In this document: positions 33,249-41,816 of the stretch, one piece after another
Layout of the letters: each line of letters opens with the position of its first letter
How positions within the stretch are numbered: the first letter of the stretch is position 1
Origin: RGIG6353 sp045590615
GTDB lineage: Bacteria; Bacillota; Clostridia; Oscillospirales; SIG627
Assembly (NCBI GenBank): GCA_045590615.1
Contig: JAZNRH010000096.1
Location: 1 to 47,269, forward strand
Reading direction: 5' to 3'
Length of the DNA stretch: 47,269 nucleotides
Made by a program: the position numbers and the translations under genes
The notes under the pieces: generated by a model
Database searches by the model: none
Told to the model about the DNA's origin: nothing
What the model saw: only the letters and a program-made list of their open reading frames with translations

Positions 33249-34105
33249 TATAGTGCCTCCAGATACGCAAGCTTCAACGCCTTTGCATCAATGTCCTGTG
33301 TGCCTGCAGACTCACATATTACTGTAGGTGTTACGCCGAGCTGTGCAATAGTTGTAGCAAAGGTGTTAGGAGAAGGACCAAAGCTATCATCATTAAAAGT
33401 AATATGCTTATACTCGCCACCCTTAGAATAAGAAATACGTGAATAATGGCAATGCATATTTTCGGCAGCCTCAGCGCCAAGTCCACTTGACACCTTATCA
33501 AACACTCGCTTTATATCGTCAGAAGTCAAAATATCAGTCCCGAGCGACCTTGCGTATAAATGGCCAAAATCAACGACAGGCGCAAACCTCTTATCCATCT
33601 GACAAAGCTCTACAATTTCATCAAGCGTTCCAAGCTGATTAATCTTACCCATTGTCTCAAGTCCGATTTTAACGTTACCAAAGCCGAGCTTTTCACACTC
33701 TTCAAGTGCAACTCGCAGGGTATCCTTAGCAAGCTCAAGTGCATCTCTTCTGTCGATTTTTGATGCACTGCCTGCGTGAACTACTATAATGTTTGCACCA
33801 AGGCATTTAGCAGCATTAAGACTCTGTGTAATATACTTTACACTTCCAAGACGTTTTTCGGGTACAACTCCCGAAAGCGATATGTAGTAAGGGGCGTGCA
33901 AGGATGTTGCAATCCCCTCTTTTATTGCATTAAGTCCAATTACGGCAAAGGTTTCCTCACTTGCACTCACTCCGTTGCCACATTCATATTCATAAGCGTC
34001 AAGCTCCATTTTCGCAACCCACTCAGGCGCATACACGCTTGATTTATAGCCCGAATCTGAAAACAACTGCGAATTGCCTCCAGGACCGAATTTTGCTCTT
34101 TTCAT
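33248..34105 (-). CDS. Endonuclease IV-like (AP endonuclease family 2) TIM-barrel protein
   Basis: The 285-residue product resembles endonuclease IV (Nfo), a zinc-dependent AP endonuclease. Zinc-ligand-type motifs are visible: His in SLHAPYYISL, His in IIVVHAGSAS, Glu in GLETMGK, Asp/His in VVDFGHLYAR, His residues in NMHCHYSRI and Glu in VICESAG. The order matches the Nfo series. It begins with MKRAKFGPGGNSQ, which is like a clostridial Nfo-related group rather than classic Nfo, so it might be a sugar-phosphate isomerase-like relative. It overlaps YqeG by 4 bases and the peptidase gene by 1. Confidence 0.85.
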   Translation of the reverse strand: MKRAKFGPGGNSQLFSDSGYKSSVYAPEWVAKMELDAYEYECGNGVSASEETFAVIGLNAIKEGIATSLHAPYYISLSGVVPEKRLGSVKYITQSLNAAKCLGANIIVVHAGSASKIDRRDALELAKDTLRVALEECEKLGFGNVKIGLETMGKINQLGTLDEIVELCQMDKRFAPVVDFGHLYARSLGTDILTSDDIKRVFDKVSSGLGAEAAENMHCHYSRISYSKGGEYKHITFNDDSFGPSPNTFATTIAQLGVTPTVICESAGTQDIDAKALKLAYLEAL

Positions 34106-34614
34106 TTTATACGACCATAGCCTTTCTTTTTAAGATAATTAACCATTGGTATTTCGAGCACTCTCTTAACCTTGATAAAAAAACCCTCTAAGGAATTAAT
34201 TCTATCAACGAAAACTCCTCGTATTCCCGAATTTGATGCTGCCCATATATCTGTAAAAAGCTGATCACCGACTATAATTACATTTTCATTGGCAAGCCCC
34301 ATTTTTTCAATTGCACTATTTATTTTCTTACTTGACGGCTTACGGGAGTCAAAGGAATACGATACACCCAACGGCTCACAAAATGCTTTTACTCTCGACT
34401 CGTGATTATTGGAAATTATGGCAATGCTTATCCCCTCTTCCTTTAACTTACTAAAAAGTGCGAGAGTATTCTCGCTTGGAGTCGGAGTAGCGTATGGCTC
34501 TAGAGTATTATCTATATCAAACAAAATCCCCTTTATATTATTTTCTTTATAAAAGCTCACAGGAAGTTCATGAATTGAATGAAAATAATAATCAGGCTTC
34601 AAAAATTCAAGCAT
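34102..34614 (-). CDS. YqeG-family HAD IIIA-type phosphatase
   Basis: The 170-residue product has HAD motif I (FDIDNTLEPYATP), motif II Ser/Asn (AIISNNHESRVKAF), motif III Lys (RKPSSKKI) and motif IV (VGDQLFTDIWAASNSG). Length and N-terminal YFHSIHELPV fit YqeG, which in Firmicutes is often near yqeH and ribosome-assembly genes; here those are not adjacent. It is coupled to the endonuclease IV-like gene by a 4-base overlap and follows the Clp ATPase. The substrate is unknown; some relatives act on phosphatidylglycerophosphate. Confidence 0.92.
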   Translation of the reverse strand: MLEFLKPDYYFHSIHELPVSFYKENNIKGILFDIDNTLEPYATPTPSENTLALFSKLKEEGISIAIISNNHESRVKAFCEPLGVSYSFDSRKPSSKKINSAIEKMGLANENVIIVGDQLFTDIWAASNSGIRGVFVDRINSLEGFFIKVKRVLEIPMVNYLKKKGYGRIK

Positions 34615-34632
34615 AGGTCTAATCCTTTCAAT

Positions 34633-36849
34633 CTACTCTTTTTGTATATTATACATTGAAAGCTGATTATTTTCAAGATTGAATTTTTGAAAATCGAAAA
34701 AAGATACAATTCTATTATTTTCGTCAAGATATATTCGTATTCTTGTCGCCTTATCATCAAAAAGAAATGCCTTATTTATTTCACTTTCAACAAGCTTAGA
34801 ATAATTTTTTTTGACAGCCCTATAGCCAAGCCTCTTATAATCTGACTCGTCAACGATTTTTTCAAGCACATCCCTATCGACGTCAAGAGCTATCGCATTT
34901 TTCAAACATATTTCTCTGTTCTCACAGACAAGCTTGTCACATAACTCAAGCGCAGAAGCTCTTTGTGCACGCTTAAATTTAATGACCGTATCAATTCTTC
35001 CGTATAGCTCGTTCCCCAATATATTCCTCAACGCATCGTTTTTATTACTCTCGCCCAAAACAAAGCCGGAGCGTGCTTTTTCATTCTCAAATCCAATTGA
35101 TGATGTCATTATAATAATACAAGAGGAGAAGGAAATGCTTCTTCCACGGTTGTCCCTTATCGTTCCCTCGTCAAGAATATTCAAAAACAATTTCAGAACC
35201 TCATTATGCGCCTTGTCTATTTCGTCAAGCAATATAACTCTCGATGGATTTTTTGAAAGCTCGTTAAAAAGCAGTCCCTTTTCTTCTGACCCTACGTATC
35301 CCGGTGGTGAACCGATTAGCTTCGCAACAGAATGACTTTCGCTGAATTCACCCATATCCAATTTCAAAAAGCCAAGAGAGTCAAACATATAATCGGAAAT
35401 TTTTTCTGCCATTATCGTTTTGCCACACCCCGTTGCTCCCGTAAAAATCAAAGACAACGGAGCGTTATCGTTCTTTAGCTTTGAATTGTATCGAAATAGA
35501 CACTCAACAATTTTCTCAATAGCTTCACTCTGTCCGACAACCGAGCTCAAAAGTCGCTTTGACAATAGCTGAAAATCAATAAGGTGTATTGTTCTTTTCT
35601 TTTCAAAAAAGCCTGTTACGTCATCACTTGTAAGCCTTCTTTTACCGAGCATTCTTATCATTGCCGAGCTTTCGTCAATCAAATCTATAGCCTTGTCAGG
35701 AAAAAACTTGTTGGGAATTTTTAATGCAAGCTCTACTGCCATCGACAAAGCCTCATCTTCAATCGTAATATTATGAAACCCCTCGTATCTCCTTTTTAAT
35801 CCCTTTAGTATTTTTAGAGTGATATCTTTATCCGGCTCCTTAACCGACACTCTTTGAAATCGCCTGTCAAGAGCAGCATCCTTTTCAATACTCCTCATAT
35901 ACTCTTCCACTGTAGTTGCGCCAATTATTGAAATATCCCCTCGCGCAAGCTCGGGCTTAAGAATGTTTGCAGCATCAAGAGTGCCCTCGCCTGCGCCCGT
36001 ATTTACTATGTTGTGTATTTCATCAATAAACAAAATAATATTTTTTGCCTTTTTCACTTCATCAAAAATGCCCTTAAGCCTTTCCTCAAAGTCACCCCTA
36101 TACTTAGCACCTGCGATTAACGATGCTATTTCGAGAGATACCACCCTCTTTTCGAGTAATTCAAACGGAACCTCACCTTTAATTATTTTTAATGCAATTC
36201 CGTCAACAATCGCACTCTTTCCCACTCCTGCATTACCTATAAGACAAGGATTATTTTTGTTTTTTCTCAGTAAAATTCTGATAGCATCCTCAATTTCATT
36301 ATCTCTCTCGATAACAGGGTCAAGCTTATCTTCAAGTGCTAAAAGCGTCAAATCACTCGAAAAGCTATTCAAAACAGGAGTCTGCTTTCTCATATTCGAA
36401 ATTTTATCAAACGTCAAAAAATCACCCTTTACTATTATCTCGTTTTTTGTCTCGTTAGTTTTATAGCTGTTGATAATCTTCATCGCCAGGCAATCCTTTT
36501 TTTCAAACAAAGCATCAACAATGTCAACAACCTCCAAATACGACTCTCCTCTTAAATTCGCCTTTATACACCCATTTTTAAGAATAGACTTATAATCTTC
36601 ACTCATACCACTTTCGCACCTTGTTGTCCTTTCACCTTTACCGTATATATAAATAACCTCGTTAATAATACTTGAATAGCTTATTTGCTGAGCGCAAGAA
36701 ATTCTACTCATCACCTCTTCACTTGACCTTTTTCTGCCAAGCAACGATAAAAGCAAATGCTCTGAGCCAATAAAAGAATGTCCTAAATTAGACGCAATAA
36801 TCTTTGAGAAATTTATTACCTCGTTTGATTCCTTTGATAATTTAATCAT
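34633..36849 (-). CDS. ClpA/ClpC-like AAA+ ATPase lacking the middle domain
   Basis: This two-ring Hsp100 unfoldase has about 738 residues. A double-repeat Clp N domain (about 1-130) is followed by the first AAA+ module: Walker A GNAGVGKSAIVDG, pore loop AKYRGDFEERLK, Walker B LFIDEIH, Arg finger DRRFQRV. The second module has Walker A GATGCGKTIMAEK and Walker B VILLDEIDKAH. The link between modules runs straight from DKAIDLIDESS to SSVVGQSEAIEK, so the coiled-coil middle domain and UVR motif of ClpC are missing, as in ClpA. The second pore loop is GYVGSEEKG, with Ser where Tyr/Asp-type residues are usual. ATG 36849 fits the Clp N start. Confidence 0.88.
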   Translation of the reverse strand: MIKLSKESNEVINFSKIIASNLGHSFIGSEHLLLSLLGRKRSSEEVMSRISCAQQISYSSIINEVIYIYGKGERTTRCESGMSEDYKSILKNGCIKANLRGESYLEVVDIVDALFEKKDCLAMKIINSYKTNETKNEIIVKGDFLTFDKISNMRKQTPVLNSFSSDLTLLALEDKLDPVIERDNEIEDAIRILLRKNKNNPCLIGNAGVGKSAIVDGIALKIIKGEVPFELLEKRVVSLEIASLIAGAKYRGDFEERLKGIFDEVKKAKNIILFIDEIHNIVNTGAGEGTLDAANILKPELARGDISIIGATTVEEYMRSIEKDAALDRRFQRVSVKEPDKDITLKILKGLKRRYEGFHNITIEDEALSMAVELALKIPNKFFPDKAIDLIDESSAMIRMLGKRRLTSDDVTGFFEKKRTIHLIDFQLLSKRLLSSVVGQSEAIEKIVECLFRYNSKLKNDNAPLSLIFTGATGCGKTIMAEKISDYMFDSLGFLKLDMGEFSESHSVAKLIGSPPGYVGSEEKGLLFNELSKNPSRVILLDEIDKAHNEVLKLFLNILDEGTIRDNRGRSISFSSCIIIMTSSIGFENEKARSGFVLGESNKNDALRNILGNELYGRIDTVIKFKRAQRASALELCDKLVCENREICLKNAIALDVDRDVLEKIVDESDYKRLGYRAVKKNYSKLVESEINKAFLFDDKATRIRIYLDENNRIVSFFDFQKFNLENNQLSMYNIQKE

Positions 36850-36908
36850 TATTTCACCCAACCTTCGCACAATTTTCACCAAAAAAATAATTAGTTATTC
36901 CCTACCAC

Positions 36909-36937
36909 TTGAAAAAAGATAAAAAAAGTATTATAAT
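36909..36937 (+). promoter_or_regulatory. Sigma-A promoter for trmB-rluA
   Basis: TTGAAA (36909-36914) and TATAAT (36932-36937) are spaced by 17 bp, 31 bases before the trmB TTG start. Confidence 0.8.
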
Positions 36938-36968
36938 ATACTAAAATTTTATATGGAGAGATTAAAAA

Positions 36969-37610
36969 TTGAGAGCAAGAAAAAGAAAAAACACTCCTGA
37001 AAGAATTCAGGCGTGCTCGGAATATTTTATAGAAAGACCGGCAGAATATAAAGACACATGGAAAGACGTCTTTGGCAACGATAATCCCATCAGGCTTGAA
37101 ATAGGCTGTGGAAAGGGTGATTTCGTTAAAGGAATGGCCGAAAAGAATCCCGATATCAACTTTATAGCAATCGAAAAAGCTACTGATATTATCGTTTTAG
37201 CGCTCGAAAAGGTCAACCAGGCAGGACTCAAAAACGTTCGTTTTATCAACTGCGATGCCGAGCTTTTACCGGAGCTTTTCCCTGCCGAGATGTTTGACGT
37301 GATATACATAAACTTCTGTGACCCGTGGCCAAAAAAGCGACACGCAAAGAGAAGACTTACAAGCCCTGTATTTCTTGAACTATTCAAAAAGGTGCTGACA
37401 AGTGATGGCTCTATACATTTCAAGACGGACAATCGCGACCTGTTTGATTACTCATTAGAGACCTTTCCCGAGTGTAACTATAGACTTGAAAACGTAACCT
37501 TTGATTTACATACCGACGAGCTTGAATATGACAACGTAAAAACCGAGTATGAAAGAAACTTTATTGCAAAGGGTTATAAAATCAATAGACTCGAAGCCTT
37601 TGTAAAATAG
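36969..37610 (+). CDS. trmB: tRNA (guanine-N7)-methyltransferase, TTG start
   Basis: TrmB methylates G46 of tRNA using SAM. The 213-residue product has the SAM-binding motif LEIGCGKGDFV, the catalytic region YINFCDPWPKKRHAKRRL (with the family DPWPKxRH motif) and the C-terminal TEYERNF. TTG 36969 has a GGAGAG site at suitable distance and yields the usual MRxRK start. Promoter upstream is near consensus. The next gene begins 11 bases after the stop and uses an AUU start. Confidence 0.96.
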   Translation: MRARKRKNTPERIQACSEYFIERPAEYKDTWKDVFGNDNPIRLEIGCGKGDFVKGMAEKNPDINFIAIEKATDIIVLALEKVNQAGLKNVRFINCDAELLPELFPAEMFDVIYINFCDPWPKKRHAKRRLTSPVFLELFKKVLTSDGSIHFKTDNRDLFDYSLETFPECNYRLENVTFDLHTDELEYDNVKTEYERNFIAKGYKINRLEAFVK

Positions 37611-37621
37611 GAGGAAGAAAC

Positions 37622-38572
37622 ATTAAAAGCTTTGTAATATCAAAAAACGACGCAGGACAAAGACTTGACAAGTATATGACAAAATCAATGCCTACCCTGC
37701 CCATGTCCTTAATGTATAAATACATAAGAGAAAAGAGAATAAAGATTAACGGCAAAAAAGCCATTCAAAGCACAAAGCTTTGCGAAGGTGACGTTATCGA
37801 ATTCTATATCAGAGATGAATTTTTTGAAAAGGAAAACGATATGTCCTTTACAAAAATCAATCCAAAGCTCAATATAGTATACGAAGACGACAATATCATT
37901 CTGGTTGACAAGAAGCCGGGGATTATTGTCCACTCAGACGACAAGGAAACAAGTGGCACGCTCATTGATATGCTCAAAGCGTATCTGTACAAAAAAAGCG
38001 AATACAACCCCGATGACGAAAGGAGCTTTGTACCCTCGCTCTGTAACAGAATTGACAGAAACACAGGAGGAATGGTGATTTGCGCAAAAAACGCTGAAGC
38101 TCTGCGCTGTGTTAACGAGCTGATTAAGAACAACGAGGTTACAAAGAAATATCTTGCACTGGTTCACGGTACTTTTGAAAATAAGAAGGGTCACATAAAA
38201 AACTACCTCCTAAAAGACAGTGCGACGAATATGGTATCGGTTTTTGAAAAGCCTGTACCAAACGCTTTGACAGCCGAAAGCTATTACACGGTTCTGAAGC
38301 AGGATAAATCAAGAAACCTTTCACTTGTTGAGGTAGAGCTTGTCACGGGAAGAACTCACCAAATCAGAGCACAATTTGCTCATATAGGGCACCCTCTTCT
38401 CGGAGACGGAAAATATGGAATTAACCGAGACGACAAAAAATTCGGATATAAATTCCAAGCTCTTTATTCATACAAGCTTGTTTTCCGACCAAAAGAAGAT
38501 AATAACCTCTTATTTTACCTAAAAGACAAAGAGTTTGAGGTTGGCGAAGTGTTCTTCAAAAACGAGATATAA
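37622..38572 (+). CDS. RluA-family pseudouridine synthase with S4 domain, AUU start
   Basis: This enzyme isomerises uridine in RNA. The S4 RNA-binding domain spans about residues 1-65 (KSFVISKNDAGQRLDKYMTK then YIREKRIKINGK); the catalytic Asp is in CNRIDRNTGG, with HQIRAQFAHIG and LLGDGKYG downstream. The frame from the stop at 37586-37588 contains no ATG, GTG or TTG before ATG 37676, which lies inside the S4 domain. ATT 37622 gives a family-typical N-terminus and sits 7 bases after an AGGAGGA-type site that starts within the trmB stop codon. The start is therefore AUU. Length is then 316 residues, normal for the family. Confidence 0.93.
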   Translation: MKSFVISKNDAGQRLDKYMTKSMPTLPMSLMYKYIREKRIKINGKKAIQSTKLCEGDVIEFYIRDEFFEKENDMSFTKINPKLNIVYEDDNIILVDKKPGIIVHSDDKETSGTLIDMLKAYLYKKSEYNPDDERSFVPSLCNRIDRNTGGMVICAKNAEALRCVNELIKNNEVTKKYLALVHGTFENKKGHIKNYLLKDSATNMVSVFEKPVPNALTAESYYTVLKQDKSRNLSLVEVELVTGRTHQIRAQFAHIGHPLLGDGKYGINRDDKKFGYKFQALYSYKLVFRPKEDNNLLFYLKDKEFEVGEVFFKNEI

Positions 38573-38614
38573 AGGGGCTGTAAAAAACTAATTTAGTTTT
38601 TTTACAGCCCCTTT
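38571..38614 (+). terminator. Long-stem terminator after the trmB-rluA operon
   Basis: A stem of about 21 bp (AAAGGGGCTGTAAAAAACTAA with its complement, one T bulge) and a very short loop is followed by a T-rich tract at 38620. Confidence 0.85.
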
Positions 38615-38672
38615 GGGAACTTTTTTAACCTTTTTACGTCTAACTATCAGAAATGTGAAAGGAGAATTTCAA

Positions 38673-40724
38673 ATGAAAAAAATCTGTTCTCTGATGCTTA
38701 TATTATTACTTGCCACTTTACTTTTTTCTTGCACAAAAATTCCCAATAAAGTAATGTATCTCGAAGGAAAAGTTACGGAAATTACCGACAGTGGTGTCAT
38801 TGTTAAAATCACAGACAGTGGAACAAGCAATATTTCCAAAGGTGCTTCGGCTTTTTTTGGCGCAAAAGAGCCTGAATTCTTTTCTGTTTCCGACGAGGTT
38901 ATGCTTACCTTTTCGGGCAGCGTAACAGAAACCGACCCACTTCGTTTTGAAGGGCCTTATCAGCTTGAAATTATCAGAAAAGCACCAAATATTTCAGAGA
39001 AACATTTACATAACTTTTATCAAAGTAAAATAAGAGAATACAAAAACGCCTCAACAATGAGCGATGATGAATTTGAAGCTTGTAATATTGATATAAACAA
39101 GCTGATGATGAATTTCTATCGCAATTCTGATGAATTCGAATTTTCGTGGTCAACCTTCGACATAGATAAAAACGGAACTGATGAGCTTATAATTTTAGCA
39201 AACGGTGAAATAATAGATATCTATACCGTAAAAGACGAAGCAATTATCAGACTTTTACCATACGATTACGGAGAAAGGACTCATTTGTGGGTTTTATCCG
39301 ACGGCAAATTAATGGTTGAAGGCGCACACAGCGCATTTATGTCAAGCTGTAGCTTTTATAAAATAGAGAACGGCAATGACATAACAAAAGAAAGAGCCGT
39401 TTATTATTCCTCCGATGACAACACCGATGGGCTTGGTGACAATTATGAAAAATTGGATATCGAAGAATACGTAACGCTCATTGATGAAAGTAAGGAAAAA
39501 TCAATCACCCACAATTTAAGAACAACTGTTTTTTTAGTAAAGTCAAAAAACACTATTGAAGATAAAAATTTCGCAAATGAAATAGAAAACGTTCAATACA
39601 TACGCACCGACGGCTACAATAATTTTTTTACTCAAAATTATCTTGTAAGAATTACGTCAAAAGATGAGTTAGATAACTACAACAATTACTTCTCGGGAAT
39701 ATACAATCTTGCTCCTGCAAACACAATATATGCAGACACGACTATCGGCTTCGCTGATGCTATAAAGAGCTACAGCTCGACCTTCTTTGACAGTCACGAC
39801 TTATATATGGCAGTAATTCAGGAAGGCAGTGGCTCTATAAGACACAAGGTCGAAGGTTTCGAAAACGGATATATAAAAATAGATACTATTACACCACAAG
39901 TCTGTACAGCTGATATGGCAAATTGGCATATTATTTTAGAGGTTGAAAAAGGTGCTCAAATACTTGGAATTAACGAAAAGCAAGTTCCGATTTACACTCC
40001 TGAAGAAGCAAATCAAAAAGTAGTTAATACTCTTAAAATAACTGCTTTTAATTGGCTGAAAGAGACCTTCAACGTAACAGATGCAACCATCTTGGAAATT
40101 AGCAAAGAAAAATGGGGTGACGTAAAAGAGCTTGATTTTGAAAACCCTTACGGATATAATCCAGGGTATGACGAAAGCCCCGTCTGGACATTTGACTTTA
40201 GCAGCGACATTCAAGGCGAATTCAGGCTATTTCTTTCCGAGTCAATAGTCTTCGGATATAAAAAAGCAGAAACAAAAGATGATACTATAGAAAAGCAAAT
40301 ATCAACTGCAATTTATAATCATTATAAATCCGAAAAACCAGATGGACTTATTGCTGTAGAAAGCCATTTTACCCTTTTAGTTAATACGGAAAACAATCAC
40401 ACAACAACTGTATACTTGTTAACGTTATACGAAAAGTATAATTTTGACACTCAAATAGTAAGTTCTCTATGTTCCCCGATTGCTATAACCTTTAATGTTG
40501 ATGAATCCGGGAATTATAATGTTTCTGATTTCTGGGAATGTGAACCCGGTGAAAGCTATGAAACGAGTCTTAAAAATAAATTCCCACAAAAAGCAATAGA
40601 TGAGCTAAATAAAATTGAAAAACCAACCGAAAAACTACAAGAAGAAAATATCATTAAATTAAACGAAATAATAGAGAAAATAAAAGACGGACATCAGTCC
40701 GTCTTTTGTGTTTTATATAAGTGA
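38673..40724 (+). CDS. Lipoprotein of unknown function
   Basis: The product of about 683 residues starts with a lipoprotein signal peptide (MKKICSLMLILLLATLLFSC), with lipobox LFSC, so it is anchored to the outer face of the membrane. ATG 38673 has GAAAGGAG upstream and is preferred over ATG 38613. An FG-GAP-like acidic motif (FDIDKNGTDELII) is near residue 165, resembling calcium-loop repeats in surface proteins. No catalytic motif is recognised in the long remainder. The last codons are formed by a hairpin terminator shared with the converging gene, so the C-terminal tail is an unusual sequence (KIKDGHQSVFCVLYK). Confidence 0.8.
   Translation: MKKICSLMLILLLATLLFSCTKIPNKVMYLEGKVTEITDSGVIVKITDSGTSNISKGASAFFGAKEPEFFSVSDEVMLTFSGSVTETDPLRFEGPYQLEIIRKAPNISEKHLHNFYQSKIREYKNASTMSDDEFEACNIDINKLMMNFYRNSDEFEFSWSTFDIDKNGTDELIILANGEIIDIYTVKDEAIIRLLPYDYGERTHLWVLSDGKLMVEGAHSAFMSSCSFYKIENGNDITKERAVYYSSDDNTDGLGDNYEKLDIEEYVTLIDESKEKSITHNLRTTVFLVKSKNTIEDKNFANEIENVQYIRTDGYNNFFTQNYLVRITSKDELDNYNNYFSGIYNLAPANTIYADTTIGFADAIKSYSSTFFDSHDLYMAVIQEGSGSIRHKVEGFENGYIKIDTITPQVCTADMANWHIILEVEKGAQILGINEKQVPIYTPEEANQKVVNTLKITAFNWLKETFNVTDATILEISKEKWGDVKELDFENPYGYNPGYDESPVWTFDFSSDIQGEFRLFLSESIVFGYKKAETKDDTIEKQISTAIYNHYKSEKPDGLIAVESHFTLLVNTENNHTTTVYLLTLYEKYNFDTQIVSSLCSPIAITFNVDESGNYNVSDFWECEPGESYETSLKNKFPQKAIDELNKIEKPTEKLQEENIIKLNEIIEKIKDGHQSVFCVLYK
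40682..40707. terminator. Terminator inside the 3' end of the lipoprotein gene
   Basis: An 11-bp stem (AAAAGACGGAC with its complement) with loop ATCA; T-tracts on both sides. It overlaps the last codons of the lipoprotein gene and lies just beyond the stop of the converging DUF4432-like gene. Confidence 0.85.
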
Positions 40725-41789
40725 ATTAATCTTCTTTTCTACTTCCTTCGCCTCGGCATCGTCTATAAAGCCGACTTCCATATAGAATTCAAGGCTCTCA
40801 TATCCACCAAGCTCCTTCACAAAGCCTCTTGCCTTTGAATCGTAGTAGCCAAGGTGCTCGGACGTTGCAGGCAAAATCATACCCATCGAGTCCTCGTCAG
40901 CAGTTCTTGAAATCCAACGAACTCCTATGGGAAGCTTATCAACGGGGTGATTTACGTAACATGCACCGTCGCCCTCGATATACTGCATAGTATAACCCCT
41001 GCCATTCTCGTCAGGATTGTACTTGAGAGCAAAGCAAATTTCGGGAATATAAATCTCGTCACCATTTCCAACGTTATCCATAATTGCAGGGTTTTCTTCA
41101 AGCTTATCCATATAAGCGCGAAGCTTTTCCTGAGTTTCCTTAGGCAAGCTATCAGGAACAATCTTATGTACCTTTACGTGCTCCTTGTCTCTTGGAACGT
41201 TATAAACAAGCTTTGCACCGTTGAAGGGACGGAAATTGATGTGACAAAGATACATATACTCCATAGGAGTAGCCTTCTTGTTTTCAATCTTCACGTTGAT
41301 TTTAACCGTGTTGGCATTTGAATAAAGGCGTGTTTCGGGAGAAAAATGATACTTCTTTACAAAAGCAATATCATAATCAAGCGTTCCACCAACAGCGATA
41401 TACTTGCCATTTTCGTCATCTGAAATCTCGATATAAGCATTGTTATATGCAATATTTGGAATTTCACCATGCTGTGGGTGGTCGGCATCGGGCGCACCAA
41501 ACGAGCTAACGCCACAATGATACAAAAAACCACCGTATGTCATAAGGTAAGGAACGTTTGGCACAGGCTCTTTAACAGAGGTTTTCATTTTGAGGTCACG
41601 ACCACCGAAATGAAAATCCCAAATCTGCTGACCCATAAACGGAAGAATTACAAAGTAACCCTTTTCATTTTCGATTCTGAGAGCTTCTATTCCCGTTGAA
41701 AAACGGTAACCAATTGCCTTGAAAGCTCCGTCTTCAGCGATTACAAACTCTTTGTCCGTAAAGAAATTCTTTCTCAAATTAATTCTCAT
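40713..41789 (-). CDS. DUF4432 / aldose 1-epimerase-like (mutarotase-fold) protein
   Basis: The 358-residue product has the beta-rich character of galactose-mutarotase-fold proteins and looks like DUF4432: GYFVILPFMGQQIWDFHFGGRDLKM near the N-terminus, LMTYGGFLYHCG and HPQHGEIP (His-rich, candidate active site), YMYLCHINFRPF and GGYESLEFYMEVGF near the end. Mutarotase-fold proteins interconvert anomers or bind sugars. AAGCAAGGAG precedes the ATG. It is the last gene of the minus-strand catabolic cassette. Exact substrate is unknown. Confidence 0.82.
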   Translation of the reverse strand: MRINLRKNFFTDKEFVIAEDGAFKAIGYRFSTGIEALRIENEKGYFVILPFMGQQIWDFHFGGRDLKMKTSVKEPVPNVPYLMTYGGFLYHCGVSSFGAPDADHPQHGEIPNIAYNNAYIEISDDENGKYIAVGGTLDYDIAFVKKYHFSPETRLYSNANTVKINVKIENKKATPMEYMYLCHINFRPFNGAKLVYNVPRDKEHVKVHKIVPDSLPKETQEKLRAYMDKLEENPAIMDNVGNGDEIYIPEICFALKYNPDENGRGYTMQYIEGDGACYVNHPVDKLPIGVRWISRTADEDSMGMILPATSEHLGYYDSKARGFVKELGGYESLEFYMEVGFIDDAEAKEVEKKINSLI

Positions 41790-41816
41790 AATATCTCTCC
41801 TTGCTTTTAGATTTTA

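Noticed and set aside
1495..38572. Frameshift or sequencing error as the reason for missing start codons in ruvX and rluA
   Set aside because: Both frames are otherwise intact over full family length, and both have a good ribosome site at the right distance from ATT. A single substitution remains possible, so this is kept as the refuting test.
38571..38614. Long inverted repeat considered as an insertion-sequence end or structured RNA
   Set aside because: It directly follows a stop codon and is followed by a T-rich tract, so an intrinsic terminator explains it.
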